DNA of 64,000 bases from Chlorobaculum limnaeum (lineage in GTDB: Bacteria; Bacteroidota; Chlorobiia; Chlorobiales; Chlorobiaceae): NCBI RefSeq assembly GCF_001747405.1, contig NZ_CP017305.1, positions 2,712,001-2,776,000 of the forward strand, read 5' to 3'. Shown here in pieces: positions 11,054-20,392 of the stretch. The number at the start of each line of letters is the position of its first letter. Position 1 is the first letter of the stretch. The translations under genes and the position numbers were made by a program. Below the pieces are notes generated by a model, which was given only the letters and a program-made list of their open reading frames with translations, did no database searches and had not been told where the DNA came from.

Positions 11054-11757
11054 AGATGACATCTGCCGACAGCAGCCCGAAAGCCTTCATTTTCGACATG
11101 GATGGAGTGCTGGTCGATAACATGAGAATGCACGCGCAGTCATGGGTCGATCTGTTCGCCGACTACGGTCTTTCGGGCCTCGATCCGGAGCGCTACCTGG
11201 TCGAAACCGCAGGCATGAAAGGACTCGACGTCTTGCGCTACTTTCTCGATCCCTCGATTTCGCACGAAGAGGCTGACAAACTCACGGAGCTGAAGGATAT
11301 TCTCTACCGCGTGATGAACCGCCACGCCATCGTCGCCATGCCCGGGCTCGAACCGTTCCTCGACCGCGCCGCAAGCGCTGGCGTCCGGCTCGGCATCGGC
11401 ACGGGAGCCGGGCCGAAGAACATCGACTACGTGCTCGGCCTGACCGGCCTGACGCCTCGCTTCGAGGTGGTGGTCGGCGCGCACATGGTGAGCCGCGGCA
11501 AGCCCCATCCGGAGACATTCCTTCAGGTTGCCGAACGTCTCAGCGCCGATCCGGCCTCGTGCATCGTCTTCGAGGATGCGCTTCCCGGCGCGGAGGCTGC
11601 CGCCGCCGCGGGCATGAGCTGCGTGGCCGTGACCACCACCAACCGCCCCAAGGCGTTCTCGGCGTTCGACAACGTCATCGCCACCATCGACCATTTCGAA
11701 GGGCTGATGCCCGAAGCACTGCTGGAACTGTGCGGCGCTGCAAAAACCATGTCTTAA
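11050..11757 (+). CDS. HAD-superfamily hydrolase (beta-phosphoglucomutase-like)
   Basis: The protein has 235 residues. Motif I is FIFDMDGVLVDN at about 13-24, motif II is IGTGAG, motif III includes SRGKPHPETF, and motif IV is VFEDALPGAEAA. The order and the helical cap of about 70 residues after motif I mark it as the phosphatase/phosphoglucomutase subclass. The substrate cannot be predicted. It overlaps trpS by four bases and precedes argS by 12, forming a tight group. Confidence 0.85.
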   Translation: MKMTSADSSPKAFIFDMDGVLVDNMRMHAQSWVDLFADYGLSGLDPERYLVETAGMKGLDVLRYFLDPSISHEEADKLTELKDILYRVMNRHAIVAMPGLEPFLDRAASAGVRLGIGTGAGPKNIDYVLGLTGLTPRFEVVVGAHMVSRGKPHPETFLQVAERLSADPASCIVFEDALPGAEAAAAAGMSCVAVTTTNRPKAFSAFDNVIATIDHFEGLMPEALLELCGAAKTMS

Positions 11758-11769
11758 CGATTCATTCCG

Positions 11770-13425
11770 ATGCGAGCTTTTTTCCTCCCATTCATTCAGG
11801 ACGCCCTGCAAAAAGCGGGCATAGAGACCGACAAGGAGATTCAGATCGACAAGCCGACCGACAAGAAGTTCGGCGATTTCTCGACCAACATTGCCTTTCT
11901 CCTGGCCAAAGAGGCGCGGAAAAATCCGCGTGAGCTTGCGGGACAGCTTATCGGACTTCTGTCGTTCCCGGACGGCACGGTGACGAAAACCGAGGTGGCC
12001 GGGCCCGGTTTCATCAACTTCCATCTTGATTCGGCCTTCGTGATGCGCTCGGCGAGCGCGGTGCTCGACGAAGGCGCGTCGTTCGGCTGCAATGAGTCGG
12101 GAAAAGGACAGAGGGCGATCGTGGAGTACGTAAGCGCCAATCCGACCGGCCCGCTGACCGTCGGACGCGGACGCGGCGGCGTGCTGGGTGACTGCATCGC
12201 CAACCTGCTCGAAACGCAGGGGTACGAGGTGACGCGGGAGTACTATTTCAACGACGCCGGACGGCAGATGCAGATTCTCGCCGAGTCGGTGCGTTACAGG
12301 TACCTCGAAAAGTGCGGCCACGAGATCGATTTCCCGACGACGCACTACCAGGGCGACTACATCGGCGAGATCGCCGAGACGCTCTTCATCGAGCATGGCG
12401 ACGGGCTCGCTTCGCTTGACGATCTCGCGCTCTTCAAGGAAACCGCCGAGGGGATCATCTTCAGCTCGATCCGCAGAACGCTCGAACGGCTCTCGATCAC
12501 GCACGACAAGTTCTTCAACGAGCACACGCTCTACCTCTCGCACGAGGGCCAGCCGTCGGGCAACCAGCAGGTGATCAATGCGCTCGACGCCAAAGGATTC
12601 ATCGGGCGCTACGACAATGCCACCTGGTTCATGACGACGAAACTCGGGCAGGAGAAGGACAAGGTGCTCGTCAAATCCTCCGGCGACCCGAGCTACCGTT
12701 TGCCGGACATCGCCTACCACGCCACCAAGTTCGAGCGCGGCTTCGACCTCATGGTGAACGTTTTCGGCGCGGATCATATCGACGAGTACCCCGACGTGCA
12801 GGAGGCGCTGAAGATTCTCGGCTACGACACCTCGAAGATCCGCGTGGCGATCAACCAGTTCGTCACCACCACGGTCGGCGGCCAGACGGTCAAGATGTCC
12901 ACCCGCAAGGGCAACGCCGACCTGCTCGACGACCTGATCGACGACGTGGGCGCGGATGCGACTCGCCTCTTCTTCATCATGCGCAGCAAGGATTCGCACC
13001 TGAATTTCGATGTCGAGCTGGCCAAGAAGCAGTCGAAAGACAACCCGGTCTTCTATCTCCAGTACGCCCATGCGAGGATTTGCAGCCTCGTGCGCATGGC
13101 CTCGAAAGAGGTCGGCTTCGACGAATCATCGGTGATCGGCGAAGGGCTGCCGCTGCTGGCGAGTGAAGCGGAGATCGACCTGGCCTCGGCGCTGCTCGAC
13201 TTCCCGGATGTCATCGCCTCATGTCTGCGCCAGCTCGAACCGCAGAAGATGGTGGAGTATCTGCACACGGTGGCCGAGCGCTACCACAAGTTCTACCAGG
13301 AGTGCCAGATCCTGAAAGCGGAGCCGGAAATCCGCTACGCGCGCCTCGTGCTCTCGCTCTGCGTCCGCCAGGTGCTGCAGAACGGCTTCAGAATCCTCGG
13401 CATCTCAGCGCCGGAGTCGATGTAA
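11770..13425 (+). CDS. argS: Arginyl-tRNA synthetase with an altered HIGH motif
   Basis: The protein has 551 residues, a normal length. It has the N-terminal Add-1 domain, the catalytic core ([19 protein letters not shown] at about 117-135), the KMSTRKGN motif near 378, and the C-terminal anticodon-binding DALR domain ending in [14 protein letters not shown]. It charges tRNA-Arg. The position normally filled by H-x-G-H reads T-V-G-R, so both catalytic histidines of the class I signature are replaced, while the surrounding residues are conserved. The rest of the protein is intact, so it is presumed functional. Confidence 0.93.
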   Translation: MRAFFLPFIQDALQKAGIETDKEIQIDKPTDKKFGDFSTNIAFLLAKEARKNPRELAGQLIGLLSFPDGTVTKTEVAGPGFINFHLDSAFVMRSASAVLDEGASFGCNESGKGQRAIVEYVSANPTGPLTVGRGRGGVLGDCIANLLETQGYEVTREYYFNDAGRQMQILAESVRYRYLEKCGHEIDFPTTHYQGDYIGEIAETLFIEHGDGLASLDDLALFKETAEGIIFSSIRRTLERLSITHDKFFNEHTLYLSHEGQPSGNQQVINALDAKGFIGRYDNATWFMTTKLGQEKDKVLVKSSGDPSYRLPDIAYHATKFERGFDLMVNVFGADHIDEYPDVQEALKILGYDTSKIRVAINQFVTTTVGGQTVKMSTRKGNADLLDDLIDDVGADATRLFFIMRSKDSHLNFDVELAKKQSKDNPVFYLQYAHARICSLVRMASKEVGFDESSVIGEGLPLLASEAEIDLASALLDFPDVIASCLRQLEPQKMVEYLHTVAERYHKFYQECQILKAEPEIRYARLVLSLCVRQVLQNGFRILGISAPESM

Positions 13426-13457
13426 CGTTGGGAATAGTATGCGGTTTGTGTGGCGAA

Positions 13458-14045
13458 TCAGACGCGATACAAACCGTGTGATGCGATGTAGGCCGCGATT
13501 GGCGGGGGAACGAGGTGCGAGATTGGCTGACCGGCGGCGGCGAGTCGCCTGACCTCCGTCGCAGAAACCGGCATGTCGAAATCGATGAGCGTTGCGGGCG
13601 GAAGAGTCTCACCGCACGACCCGACGGCAAGTACGCTGCCGGAACGTCCGAACACGGCGATGTCGCAAAGTTGCGCGATCTCCCGCGACTCCCGCCACTG
13701 AGGCATCTGCCGGTAGCTGTCCTCCCCAACGAGAAGCACGAGATCGTCGCCCGGATGAAGCGCCGCGACGTGGCGCAGAAGATCGATGGTGTACGAAGGC
13801 CCCGGCTGCCGCAACTCCCAGCCACTCATTTCGGCGAATGCGCCAGCAGCGTTGATCTCTGCGACGAGCAGGGTGGCCATTGCGGCGCGATCATCGTCGG
13901 AAGCATCGGCTAACGCTTTGAAAGGATTTTTTGAGACCGAAACGATCAGCCGCTCAACGCCCGCAAGCTCCCGTGCATAGAGGCACAGCGCGAGATGACC
14001 GTTATGCGGCGGATCGAAACTTCCTCCAAAAACAGCAGTTCTCAC
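13458..14045 (-). CDS. nadD: Nicotinate-nucleotide adenylyltransferase
   Basis: The protein has 195 residues. The nucleotidyl-transferase motif GGSFDPPHNGHL is at residues 7-18, and the second phosphate-binding motif is VSATEVRRL near residue 160. It converts nicotinate mononucleotide and ATP to deamido-NAD in NAD synthesis. The start overlaps the end of the BamD-like gene by four bases (ATGA), so the two are cotranscribed on the minus strand. It is convergent with argS. Confidence 0.93.
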   Translation of the reverse strand: MRTAVFGGSFDPPHNGHLALCLYARELAGVERLIVSVSKNPFKALADASDDDRAAMATLLVAEINAAGAFAEMSGWELRQPGPSYTIDLLRHVAALHPGDDLVLLVGEDSYRQMPQWRESREIAQLCDIAVFGRSGSVLAVGSCGETLPPATLIDFDMPVSATEVRRLAAAGQPISHLVPPPIAAYIASHGLYRV

Positions 14046-14974
14046 TCTTTCGATTTCGGATCTCGCGAATTCGAGTAGTGTGAAAGGACTTTCTTCGCGG
14101 CATCTTCAACAAGCTTCTCCTTACCAGGAAAGAGCTGCTGGAAGGTCTCGATCGACTGACGCGCTTCGAACCAGTTGGCGCGCTTGATCTCCGTATCGAT
14201 TTTTCCAACCCAGGCAGGCTCGATCCATTTGGTATCGGCATACTGGTTGATAACCACATCATAATATATTTCTGCGGCCTGGTACTTTTTGAGCCGGACA
14301 TATTGCCGGGCAATCGAGAAACGGTTATGAGCGAGCTTCTCCCTGAGCACCGGAATGGCCTGGCTACTGTAGCGCGCGGGAGACTCGCTGGAAAGCACCG
14401 CCATCGCGGCCTCGTACTTTTGCCTGTAGGACGCGTTCGACGGGTCAACCTCCATCAGCTTTTTGTACATATCGGCATCGCTGGCCGCCTCTTCTGAATC
14501 ATCTGATGGATACTGATCAAGGTAGGTGGTGAATTCGCTGATCGCCTTGACGGTATACTCCTGATCCAGCTCATGGAATGGAGAGAGCTTTTCATACGAC
14601 CGAGCAAGCTGGAACTGCGCATTCCTCGCATGAGGCGAGTCCGGAGTCTGCTGAAGCAGGCGGCGGTAAGTGTCGGCGGCCAGGATATACTCTTTGGTCT
14701 TGAAATAGGAATCAGCCGGCGCGTTGAGCACATCGTCCTCCAGCTCGGTCGCCCGCGTCGAAAACATGAGGGACTCGAGAATGACGATCGCTTTGTCGTA
14801 ATTCTTTTTTTCGATCCTGTCCGTGGCTTCACGGTAACGCTGTTCAGCCGGAGTGACCGTCATGGCGGTGGTTGACGCTGATTTCGATGACGAGCAGGAC
14901 GAAAGCGGCAAGGCAAGACAAAGAAGACCGGGAAGAATCCTGAGTGCCGACTTTTTCATGAGCGATTGAGACAT
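14042..14974 (-). CDS. bamD: Outer-membrane assembly lipoprotein, BamD/YfiO type
   Basis: The protein has 310 residues. It begins with a lipoprotein signal peptide (ALPLSSC, lipidation at the cysteine near residue 27) and continues with TPR-like helical repeats (YREATDRIEKKNYDKAI, SYFKTKEYILAADTYRRLL, NAQFQLARSYEKLS). This is the architecture of BamD, the essential lipoprotein of the BAM complex that inserts beta-barrel proteins from the periplasm. ATG codons at residues 1 and 6 are both possible; the second gives a more compact signal peptide. Gram-negative envelope structure of the organism fits. Confidence 0.82.
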   Translation of the reverse strand: MSQSLMKKSALRILPGLLCLALPLSSCSSSKSASTTAMTVTPAEQRYREATDRIEKKNYDKAIVILESLMFSTRATELEDDVLNAPADSYFKTKEYILAADTYRRLLQQTPDSPHARNAQFQLARSYEKLSPFHELDQEYTVKAISEFTTYLDQYPSDDSEEAASDADMYKKLMEVDPSNASYRQKYEAAMAVLSSESPARYSSQAIPVLREKLAHNRFSIARQYVRLKKYQAAEIYYDVVINQYADTKWIEPAWVGKIDTEIKRANWFEARQSIETFQQLFPGKEKLVEDAAKKVLSHYSNSRDPKSKE

Positions 14975-15271
14975 AAAGGCTCCCTTGAAGCATGTGAAAA
15001 AATAACGTCCAAAAACCCTTGCCTGACAACAGGCTGGCCGAACTCACGTAAACCGGTGCAAAAGCTGAGAATACAGATACAGAGCCAGGCGGGTTTACGG
15101 CTGTATGGTGCAAACCGGATGATTCAGCTTCTTTTGGCTGTAATCGCTCCGGCACTCCGGTTCGACGAGCGAAGGAACACCCGGAAAACGGCTTCATGCG
15201 CAGGAGAAGACATCGGTGCCCGGCCTTGCGGGACATGACCTCAGCGAACAGCATGGAACCGGCGGGGTTTG

Positions 15272-15344
15272 TGGAGCTTAGGGGAGTCGAACCCCTGACC
15301 TTCTCATTGCGAACGAGACGCTCTACCAACTGAGCTAAAGCCCC
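15272..15344 (-). tRNA. tRNA-Ala, anticodon CGC
   Basis: Seventy-three bases fold as a full cloverleaf without encoded CCA: acceptor GGGGCTT with AAGCTCC, D-stem GCTC/GAGC, anticodon loop TTCGCAA, and T-arm AGGGG-TTCGACT-CCCCT. The anticodon is CGC, reading GCG. The acceptor has the G3:U70 wobble pair that identifies alanine tRNAs, and the discriminator base is A. Confidence 0.95.
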
Positions 15345-15404
15345 GAAACAGAAGAACAGTGTACCGCTATCCGGCACGGGCACAATATAATGTTTTCACA
15401 ATCA

Positions 15405-15438
15405 CAAAAAAAGCCTGCGTGTCGGCAGGCTTTTTTTT
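15405..15438. terminator. Bidirectional terminator after the F0 operon
   Basis: AAGCCTGC (15411-15418) pairs with GCAGGCTT (15425-15432), with an A run before and a T run after the stem. It lies 20 bases downstream of the atpH stop and ends the minus-strand ATP synthase operon. Confidence 0.9.
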
Positions 15439-15456
15439 GAAAATAACGCGTCGTAA

Positions 15457-16002
15457 TCAGGCCGGTTCAGCAAGCAGAGAGTGCTTAAGCATCTCGAGCT
15501 GATGGCTGATGCTTCCGTCAATGATCGTATCGCCGATCTTCACGCTCACGCCACCGATAAGGTTCTCGTCGAGCAGCATCCTGGCGCGAATCTTCTTGCC
15601 AGTGCGAGCAGAGAGGCTGTTGACCAGCTCTTTGGCCTGCTCGTCGCTGAGCTTGACGGCGCTTTTCACATCGGCGTTGATGACGCCATTGCGTTCGTCG
15701 ATCAAAGCGTTGAATTCGGCAATCACTCCGGCAAGCAGGTTCGCCCTTTTTTTGTGGGTGAGCAGCTTGATGAAAGTCATCGTTTTCTGATCGATCTCAC
15801 TCCTGAATATCTCTTCGAGAATTTTCGATTTGAGATCGACATTGATCAGCGGGCTTTTGAGGGCCAGAACGAGCTCATGACTGCCGGCGAGCACTTCCTG
15901 TATTTTCCGCAGGTCTTCGGTAACCGTCTCCAGAAAGTTACCTTCAACGGCCACTTCGAGCAAGGCCACCGCATATCGACGGCCCGCAATTGCACTTGAC
16001 AT
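15457..16002 (-). CDS. atpH: ATP synthase F1 subunit delta
   Basis: The protein has 181 residues, with IAGRRYAVALLEVA at the N-terminus and a C-terminal region ending DENLIGGVSVKIGDTIIDGS-type signature (about residues 145-164). It links F1 to the peripheral b stalk. It is the last gene of the operon, followed directly by a terminator. The alpha and gamma genes that follow delta in most bacteria are absent here. Confidence 0.94.
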   Translation of the reverse strand: MSSAIAGRRYAVALLEVAVEGNFLETVTEDLRKIQEVLAGSHELVLALKSPLINVDLKSKILEEIFRSEIDQKTMTFIKLLTHKKRANLLAGVIAEFNALIDERNGVINADVKSAVKLSDEQAKELVNSLSARTGKKIRARMLLDENLIGGVSVKIGDTIIDGSISHQLEMLKHSLLAEPA

Positions 16003-16021
16003 AGTTCCGAGGTTTTATTAA

Positions 16022-16549
16022 TCAGTTACGATTGGAGGCCATTTCCCTGATCATATCGTTGACCACCGCTTTCTGCTTGTCCGCATCGAGAGTGGCACGG
16101 ATAATTTTTTCAGCGCCTTTCACCGCCATATCGGCAACCTCGTTCCTGAGTACATCCAGCGCGCGGCGCTTCTCCTGCTCGATCTCTTCCTTGGCGGAAG
16201 CAATCATCTTGCGGGACTCTTCCTGGGCTTTCTCAGTGAGTTCGGTGCGAACCTTGTCGGCCATCTCCTTGGCTTCCCTGATGATTTTATCAGCTTCGGA
16301 ATCTGCCCTGGCCAGCAATTCCCGGTTTTTCTTCAGGATCGACTCGGCCTCGTCTTTTGCGTTGTGAGCACGGTCAATCGCTGACTGAATGCCTTTAGAC
16401 CGCTCTTCGAGCATTGACAGGATCGGTCCCCAAGCGGTTTTGCTGAGAATGAGCAGAACGATCAAAAACGTGAGCGCTGTCCAGAATATGAGGCCAGGAT
16501 TCGGGTTGAGAAGCCCGCCTTCGAGCAGAATAATCCCTGACGTTAGCAT
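16022..16549 (-). CDS. atpF: ATP synthase F0 subunit b
   Basis: The protein has 175 residues: one membrane segment near the N-terminus ([18 protein letters not shown], about 19-36) followed by a long, highly charged helix (coiled coil) with [17 protein letters not shown]. This is the peripheral stalk that holds F1 stationary. It lies between c and delta, 19 bases upstream of atpH. Confidence 0.94.
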   Translation of the reverse strand: MLTSGIILLEGGLLNPNPGLIFWTALTFLIVLLILSKTAWGPILSMLEERSKGIQSAIDRAHNAKDEAESILKKNRELLARADSEADKIIREAKEMADKVRTELTEKAQEESRKMIASAKEEIEQEKRRALDVLRNEVADMAVKGAEKIIRATLDADKQKAVVNDMIREMASNRN

Positions 16550-16634
16550 GAACGCAGTCCTTTAACAGTTTGATAAAAAACCGTCTGCGGTTTCAAATAG
16601 ATTACGCAGACGGATTAAGCTATGGCACGAAGCA

Positions 16635-16856
16635 TCACTTCAGGGCAAGAAGAACGCAGATAACCTCGCCGAACAGCGCGACACCCTCGATAAGAGCGGC
16701 AGCGATGATCATCGTGGTACGGATATCCGAAGTAGCCTCGGGCTGACGGGCAGTGCCTTCAGCTGCGGAAGCCGCGGCGTTACCAATACCAAGACCTGCA
16801 CCGATAGCTGCCAGACCTGCGCCGATGCCCGCACCCAAATAACCCAAACCTTCCAT
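16635..16856 (-). CDS. atpE: ATP synthase F0 subunit c
   Basis: The protein has 73 residues arranged as two hydrophobic helices around the polar loop ARQPEATSDIR. The ion-carrying carboxylate is E57 in ALIEGVALF. The residue after it is glycine rather than the serine or threonine of sodium-binding rings, so proton coupling is inferred. The N-terminal helix has the glycine pattern GAGIGAGLAAIGAGLGIG. It forms the rotor ring. Confidence 0.95.
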   Translation of the reverse strand: MEGLGYLGAGIGAGLAAIGAGLGIGNAAASAAEGTARQPEATSDIRTTMIIAAALIEGVALFGEVICVLLALK

Positions 16857-16954
16857 CTTTAAATTGCCTCCATGATTGTTGTTGTAAAATGAATGCTACT
16901 CCTTGTAGCCGTTCTAAAAAAGTTAACTGAACGTCGTTACGCCACCATATCGTC

Positions 16955-17995
16955 TCAGTGATGACTGGAAGCTTCAAGCTCGTGACCATCGTGACCGCCC
17001 TCATGAGCCGTCGCCAGACCGATAAAGAGCGCCGAGAGCATGGTGAACACGAATGCCTGCAGGAACGCCACGAAGAGTTCAAGCAGATAGATGAAGATCG
17101 CGAACGGAATCGAAACCGCCACGGCGACGATGTAGCTCTTCAGGATGAAGCTGATGAAGAACAGGCTGAGAATGATGATATGACCTGCCGTCATGTTCGC
17201 GAAGAGTCGGATGGTCAGAGCGAACGGCTTGGTGAACTGTCCGAGAATTTCGATCGGCACCATGATGATCCAGAGCGCCCAGTGGGTACCGGCGGTCAGG
17301 TGCTGCAGGTAGCCCTTGATGCCGTGAGCCTTGAACGCAGAGAACTGGGTGACGATAAAGGTGAAGGTAGCCAGGGTCAGCGTGACGTTGACGTTGCCTG
17401 TAGCCGTCGCGCCATAGGGAATGAGACCGAGCAGGTTGCAAACCAGAATGAAGAAAAACACCGTCAGCAGGTAGGGAAGGAACTTCTCGTAACCGTGACC
17501 GATGTTGGGTTTGGCGACGTCGTTGCTGATAAAATCGACAAGCGACTCGAACACGTTGGCGAGTCCTTTCGGGGCCTGGTTTGTGGACATTTTCCTGAAA
17601 CTCGCGCCAGCAGCGCTCGCGATTACGACAAGCAGTATCGCGGCAAGCCAGATCATCACGACATGCTTAGTGATCGAAATATCATAACCGGCGACTTCGA
17701 GATGGGGCAAATGCACCTCTCCGAATGGTTCGAAAGCGAAGGTGTGGCTATCGAGAATATGGTGCATGATCAGGTCGCCAGGCTTCTCTTCGCCCCCTTC
17801 GACATGAGCAGCTTCTGCCTCTGCGGGTGCGGCGGCGTGCGCCTCGATGTTTGCCGGTACTGCCGGAGCAGTTGCCGCTACAGGCTCCGTGACAGGGGCC
17901 TCATTCTGACCAGGAGTTGCGAATACAGGACTGTTCAGGCTCAGGAGAACAGGCACCACCAGTGCCAGAATTCTTGAAATCGCTTTCTTTCGCAT
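16955..17995 (-). CDS. atpB: ATP synthase F0 subunit a, with long N-terminal extension
   Basis: The protein has 346 residues, about 75 more than E. coli subunit a. It starts with what looks like a signal peptide ([16 protein letters not shown], to about residue 26) and an Ala/Glu/Pro-rich stretch before the first core membrane helix. The core contains [15 protein letters not shown] with the essential arginine. The C-terminal helix ends in a histidine-rich tail ([16 protein letters not shown]). It provides the ion half-channels. The extension resembles that of Bacteroidetes/Chlorobi-type a subunits and should be periplasmic. Confidence 0.93.
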   Translation of the reverse strand: MRKKAISRILALVVPVLLSLNSPVFATPGQNEAPVTEPVAATAPAVPANIEAHAAAPAEAEAAHVEGGEEKPGDLIMHHILDSHTFAFEPFGEVHLPHLEVAGYDISITKHVVMIWLAAILLVVIASAAGASFRKMSTNQAPKGLANVFESLVDFISNDVAKPNIGHGYEKFLPYLLTVFFFILVCNLLGLIPYGATATGNVNVTLTLATFTFIVTQFSAFKAHGIKGYLQHLTAGTHWALWIIMVPIEILGQFTKPFALTIRLFANMTAGHIIILSLFFISFILKSYIVAVAVSIPFAIFIYLLELFVAFLQAFVFTMLSALFIGLATAHEGGHDGHELEASSHH

Positions 17996-18003
17996 ACCGT
18001 CTG

Positions 18004-18396
18004 TCAGTTTTTTGCCGGTTTTTTTTTCAGTTGATTCTTTTTCTGGTAAGCGAGAATCTCGAGCACCAGGTAAATACAGTAAAATGAGATGAAGGATACT
18101 ACGAAATCGATCGACTTGACCATGCCCAGCAGATTGATGACCAGCACCAGCACCATGACTATAAGAAGCCTGAGCGCGACACCGCCGAAAACGACGAGCG
18201 TAAAAACTTTCGACTCCTTGTCAAATCCATACTCAAAGAGCAGGTATCCCGTGAGGCTGTTGAGGACGACCATAAGCCATGCCACGAAGACTGAACCGAT
18301 GTCAATCGGGTAGTTCGAGGCCCCCCAATACACGACCCCCCATAAAATGCCCGACAAGATAATTAACTTTACAAGAAAATCAAACAAAGCCTTCAT
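18004..18396 (-). CDS. Small membrane protein of the F0 operon (AtpI-like position)
   Basis: The protein has 130 residues with about four hydrophobic segments ([72 protein letters not shown]) and a lysine-rich C-terminus ([12 protein letters not shown]). It lies eight bases before atpB and overlaps the preceding small gene by four bases. I do not recognise the family with certainty; the position suggests an AtpI-like assembly factor for the c ring. Confidence 0.7.
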   Translation of the reverse strand: MKALFDFLVKLIILSGILWGVVYWGASNYPIDIGSVFVAWLMVVLNSLTGYLLFEYGFDKESKVFTLVVFGGVALRLLIVMVLVLVINLLGMVKSIDFVVSFISFYCIYLVLEILAYQKKNQLKKKPAKN

Positions 18397-18716
18397 GTCT
18401 GGCTATCCTTTTCATGGTTTCGTGTGTGTTGATGTAAGCGGTCATGGTCGCGGTCTGCCTGCCGGATGGTTTTCATGAGCACGAGCACCATGCCAACCAT
18501 GCCAACAAGCACTCCGGCTAACAGAAGCAGAGGGGAGGTGCCAAGCTTCGAATCCGCCCAGTAACCAAGGAAGACGAAAAGCGCGAAGCTCGATGCGATC
18601 TGAACCCCGATTCCGAGATAATCCGACAGCGCCCTGACCGAATTTCCAAACTGCTCCGTGAATTTATCCTTTTTCCTGTCATTATCTAACATGGTCATCA
18701 CCTTTAAGGGAGTCAA
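18393..18716 (-). CDS. AtpZ/AtpI-type F0F1 accessory membrane protein
   Basis: The protein has 107 residues with two membrane helices (GVQIASSFALFVFLGYWAD and LLLLAGVLVGMVGMVLVLM) separated by a short loop SKLGTSPL. This layout and the GYWADSKLGTSP signature match the putative F0F1-ATPase accessory family PF09527. The start may be the ATG at residue 1 or at residue 7. It is the first gene of the F0 operon. Members are thought to help assembly or magnesium uptake for the synthase, which is not firmly established. Confidence 0.78.
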   Translation of the reverse strand: MTPLKVMTMLDNDRKKDKFTEQFGNSVRALSDYLGIGVQIASSFALFVFLGYWADSKLGTSPLLLLAGVLVGMVGMVLVLMKTIRQADRDHDRLHQHTRNHEKDSQT

Positions 18717-18748
18717 CGGCTGTCGGTGCGAATTACTCCAGAAAAGCT

Positions 18749-19738
18749 TTATCGCCCTCCGGAATCAGCGTTAACGTCCCGGTAAACATTCCAGGTCGAT
18801 TCGACCAGCGTGTCGAGATCGCTGTGCCGCGGCGTCCAGCCGAGCAGTTCACGAGCCATCGCCGAAGTCGCCACCAGATTGGCCGGATCTCCTTCGCGGC
18901 GCGGCCCAAACTCCGCCGGAATCTCCCGGCCCGTCAACCTGCGGGCAGCATCGAGCATTTCGAGCACGGTAACGCCGGTCTCGCTGCCGAGGTTCACCGA
19001 CAGACTCTCGCCCGTCTTCAGCACCCGCTCGAATGCGAGCACATGCGCCGAGGCCAGATCGTTGACGTGAACGTAGTCACGAATGCAGGTGCCGTCACGA
19101 GTCGGATAGTCCGTACCGAACACCGAGAGCATCGTTCTCACGCCCGCCGCGACCTCCATGATGACCGGCAAGAGATTGGCCGGATTCTGCTCCAGCCCGC
19201 GAATGCGCCCCTGCACATCGAAGCCCGCCGCGTTGAAATAACGCACCGCAGCGAACTTCAGCCCCTTGAGCTTGTCGTACCATTCGAGGATGCGCTCGAT
19301 TTCGAGCTTGGTGAAGCCGTAGTAGTTCTCCGGCTCCTTGGGATGTTTCTCGTCGATGGGCAGATAGGCCGGGCTGCCGAAGATTGCTGCGGACGAGGAG
19401 AAGAGGAAGCACCGGATGCCGCTCGCCACAGCCTGGTTGATAGTGCCGATCGTGCCGCAGATATTGTGCACGGAGTACTCCTGCGGCTTCTGCATCGACT
19501 CTCCGGCAGCCTTCAGCGCCGCAAGGTGCACGCACCCGTCGAACCCGCGATTCATCACCTCCGCAAGCGTGCCGGCATCGAAAATATCGCCGCGAACGAA
19601 TTTGGCGTCACTGAACAGGTTCTCCTCCCGCCCGGTAGAGAGGTTGTCGAACACCGTAACCTCATAGCCCCGGTCGAGAAACTCGCGAGCCACGTGACTG
19701 CCGATATACCCTGCGCCGCCGATAACGAGAATTTTCAT
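18749..19738 (-). CDS. galE: UDP-glucose 4-epimerase
   Basis: The protein has 329 residues. MKILVIGGAGYIGSH at the N-terminus is the NAD-binding motif, SSSAAIFG (about 122-129) holds the catalytic serine, and YYGFTKLEIE the Tyr-x-x-x-Lys pair. It interconverts UDP-glucose and UDP-galactose, supplying galactose units for envelope polysaccharide. The frame continues upstream but the ATG at 19738 gives the standard start. It lies 32 bases downstream of the F0 operon start on the same strand. Confidence 0.93.
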   Translation of the reverse strand: MKILVIGGAGYIGSHVAREFLDRGYEVTVFDNLSTGREENLFSDAKFVRGDIFDAGTLAEVMNRGFDGCVHLAALKAAGESMQKPQEYSVHNICGTIGTINQAVASGIRCFLFSSSAAIFGSPAYLPIDEKHPKEPENYYGFTKLEIERILEWYDKLKGLKFAAVRYFNAAGFDVQGRIRGLEQNPANLLPVIMEVAAGVRTMLSVFGTDYPTRDGTCIRDYVHVNDLASAHVLAFERVLKTGESLSVNLGSETGVTVLEMLDAARRLTGREIPAEFGPRREGDPANLVATSAMARELLGWTPRHSDLDTLVESTWNVYRDVNADSGGR

Positions 19739-19857
19739 ACCTGAACATTTAGGGGATTGATACTCGATTACAGCAAAAGATAACACTTCCCGCCGGAATA
19801 ATCACGGAGAGTTCACCTACCGTTTACAGCAAGATGCTCACTCGACAGATGCGATGA

Positions 19858-20289
19858 GTCTCGATCAACCTCGGCACGAGGGCAAACAAGGCGGTTTGGG
19901 TCGAGGTTTCCGACAGACTGAAAAGCTTGCTCCGCCTTTTTGTTGACAAAGGCTTGCTGGTGATCGATACTTTTACGTGCGAGGAGGTCAGTCAAATCGT
20001 GAGTTATGCGCAGAAACATCGTGCATTGTCATTCGAGGATTGCTCGCTGGTTGTTACCAGAAGAATGCACAACGCACTGGTCATCACCGGAGACAGAAAA
20101 CTGCGAACAGTCATTGAATCCAAACAGCTCGAAATTCACGGGATTTTGTGGCTGTTCGACAGAATGGTTGATAATTCGGATATCACGAATAACCTGGCCG
20201 CTGGCAAGTTGCAGGAATTGCGGACGATGAATTGCCGACTGCCAGTCGATGAGATGGAGGAGCGGATTAGGTTGTGGGAAATTGAATAG
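19858..20289 (+). pseudogene. PIN-domain protein, truncated at the N-terminus
   Basis: The frame is open from 19858 after a TGA but has no ATG; the first usable start is TTG at 19927 (120 aa). Recognisable PIN residues are LSFEDCSLVVTR and NALVITGDRKLR, followed by the family's typical HGILWLFDRMV and NCRLPVDEMEERIRLWE. The N-terminal strand with the first catalytic aspartate is missing, so RNase activity is unlikely. PIN proteins are often toxins of VapBC systems; no antitoxin gene is seen next to it. Confidence 0.65.
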
Positions 20290-20392
20290 AATACCATAGA
20301 TTTAGAGGCTTCACAAAAGGCCTTTAAGAAATCAATAACAGAACAAATCATGTCAGAAAAACAAGTCAATATCCGATGAGCTAGCGAGTGGT

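Noticed and set aside
11140-13071. A 643-codon minus-strand frame
   Set aside because: It is the antisense of the HAD and argS genes, with composition-driven sequence and no family motif.
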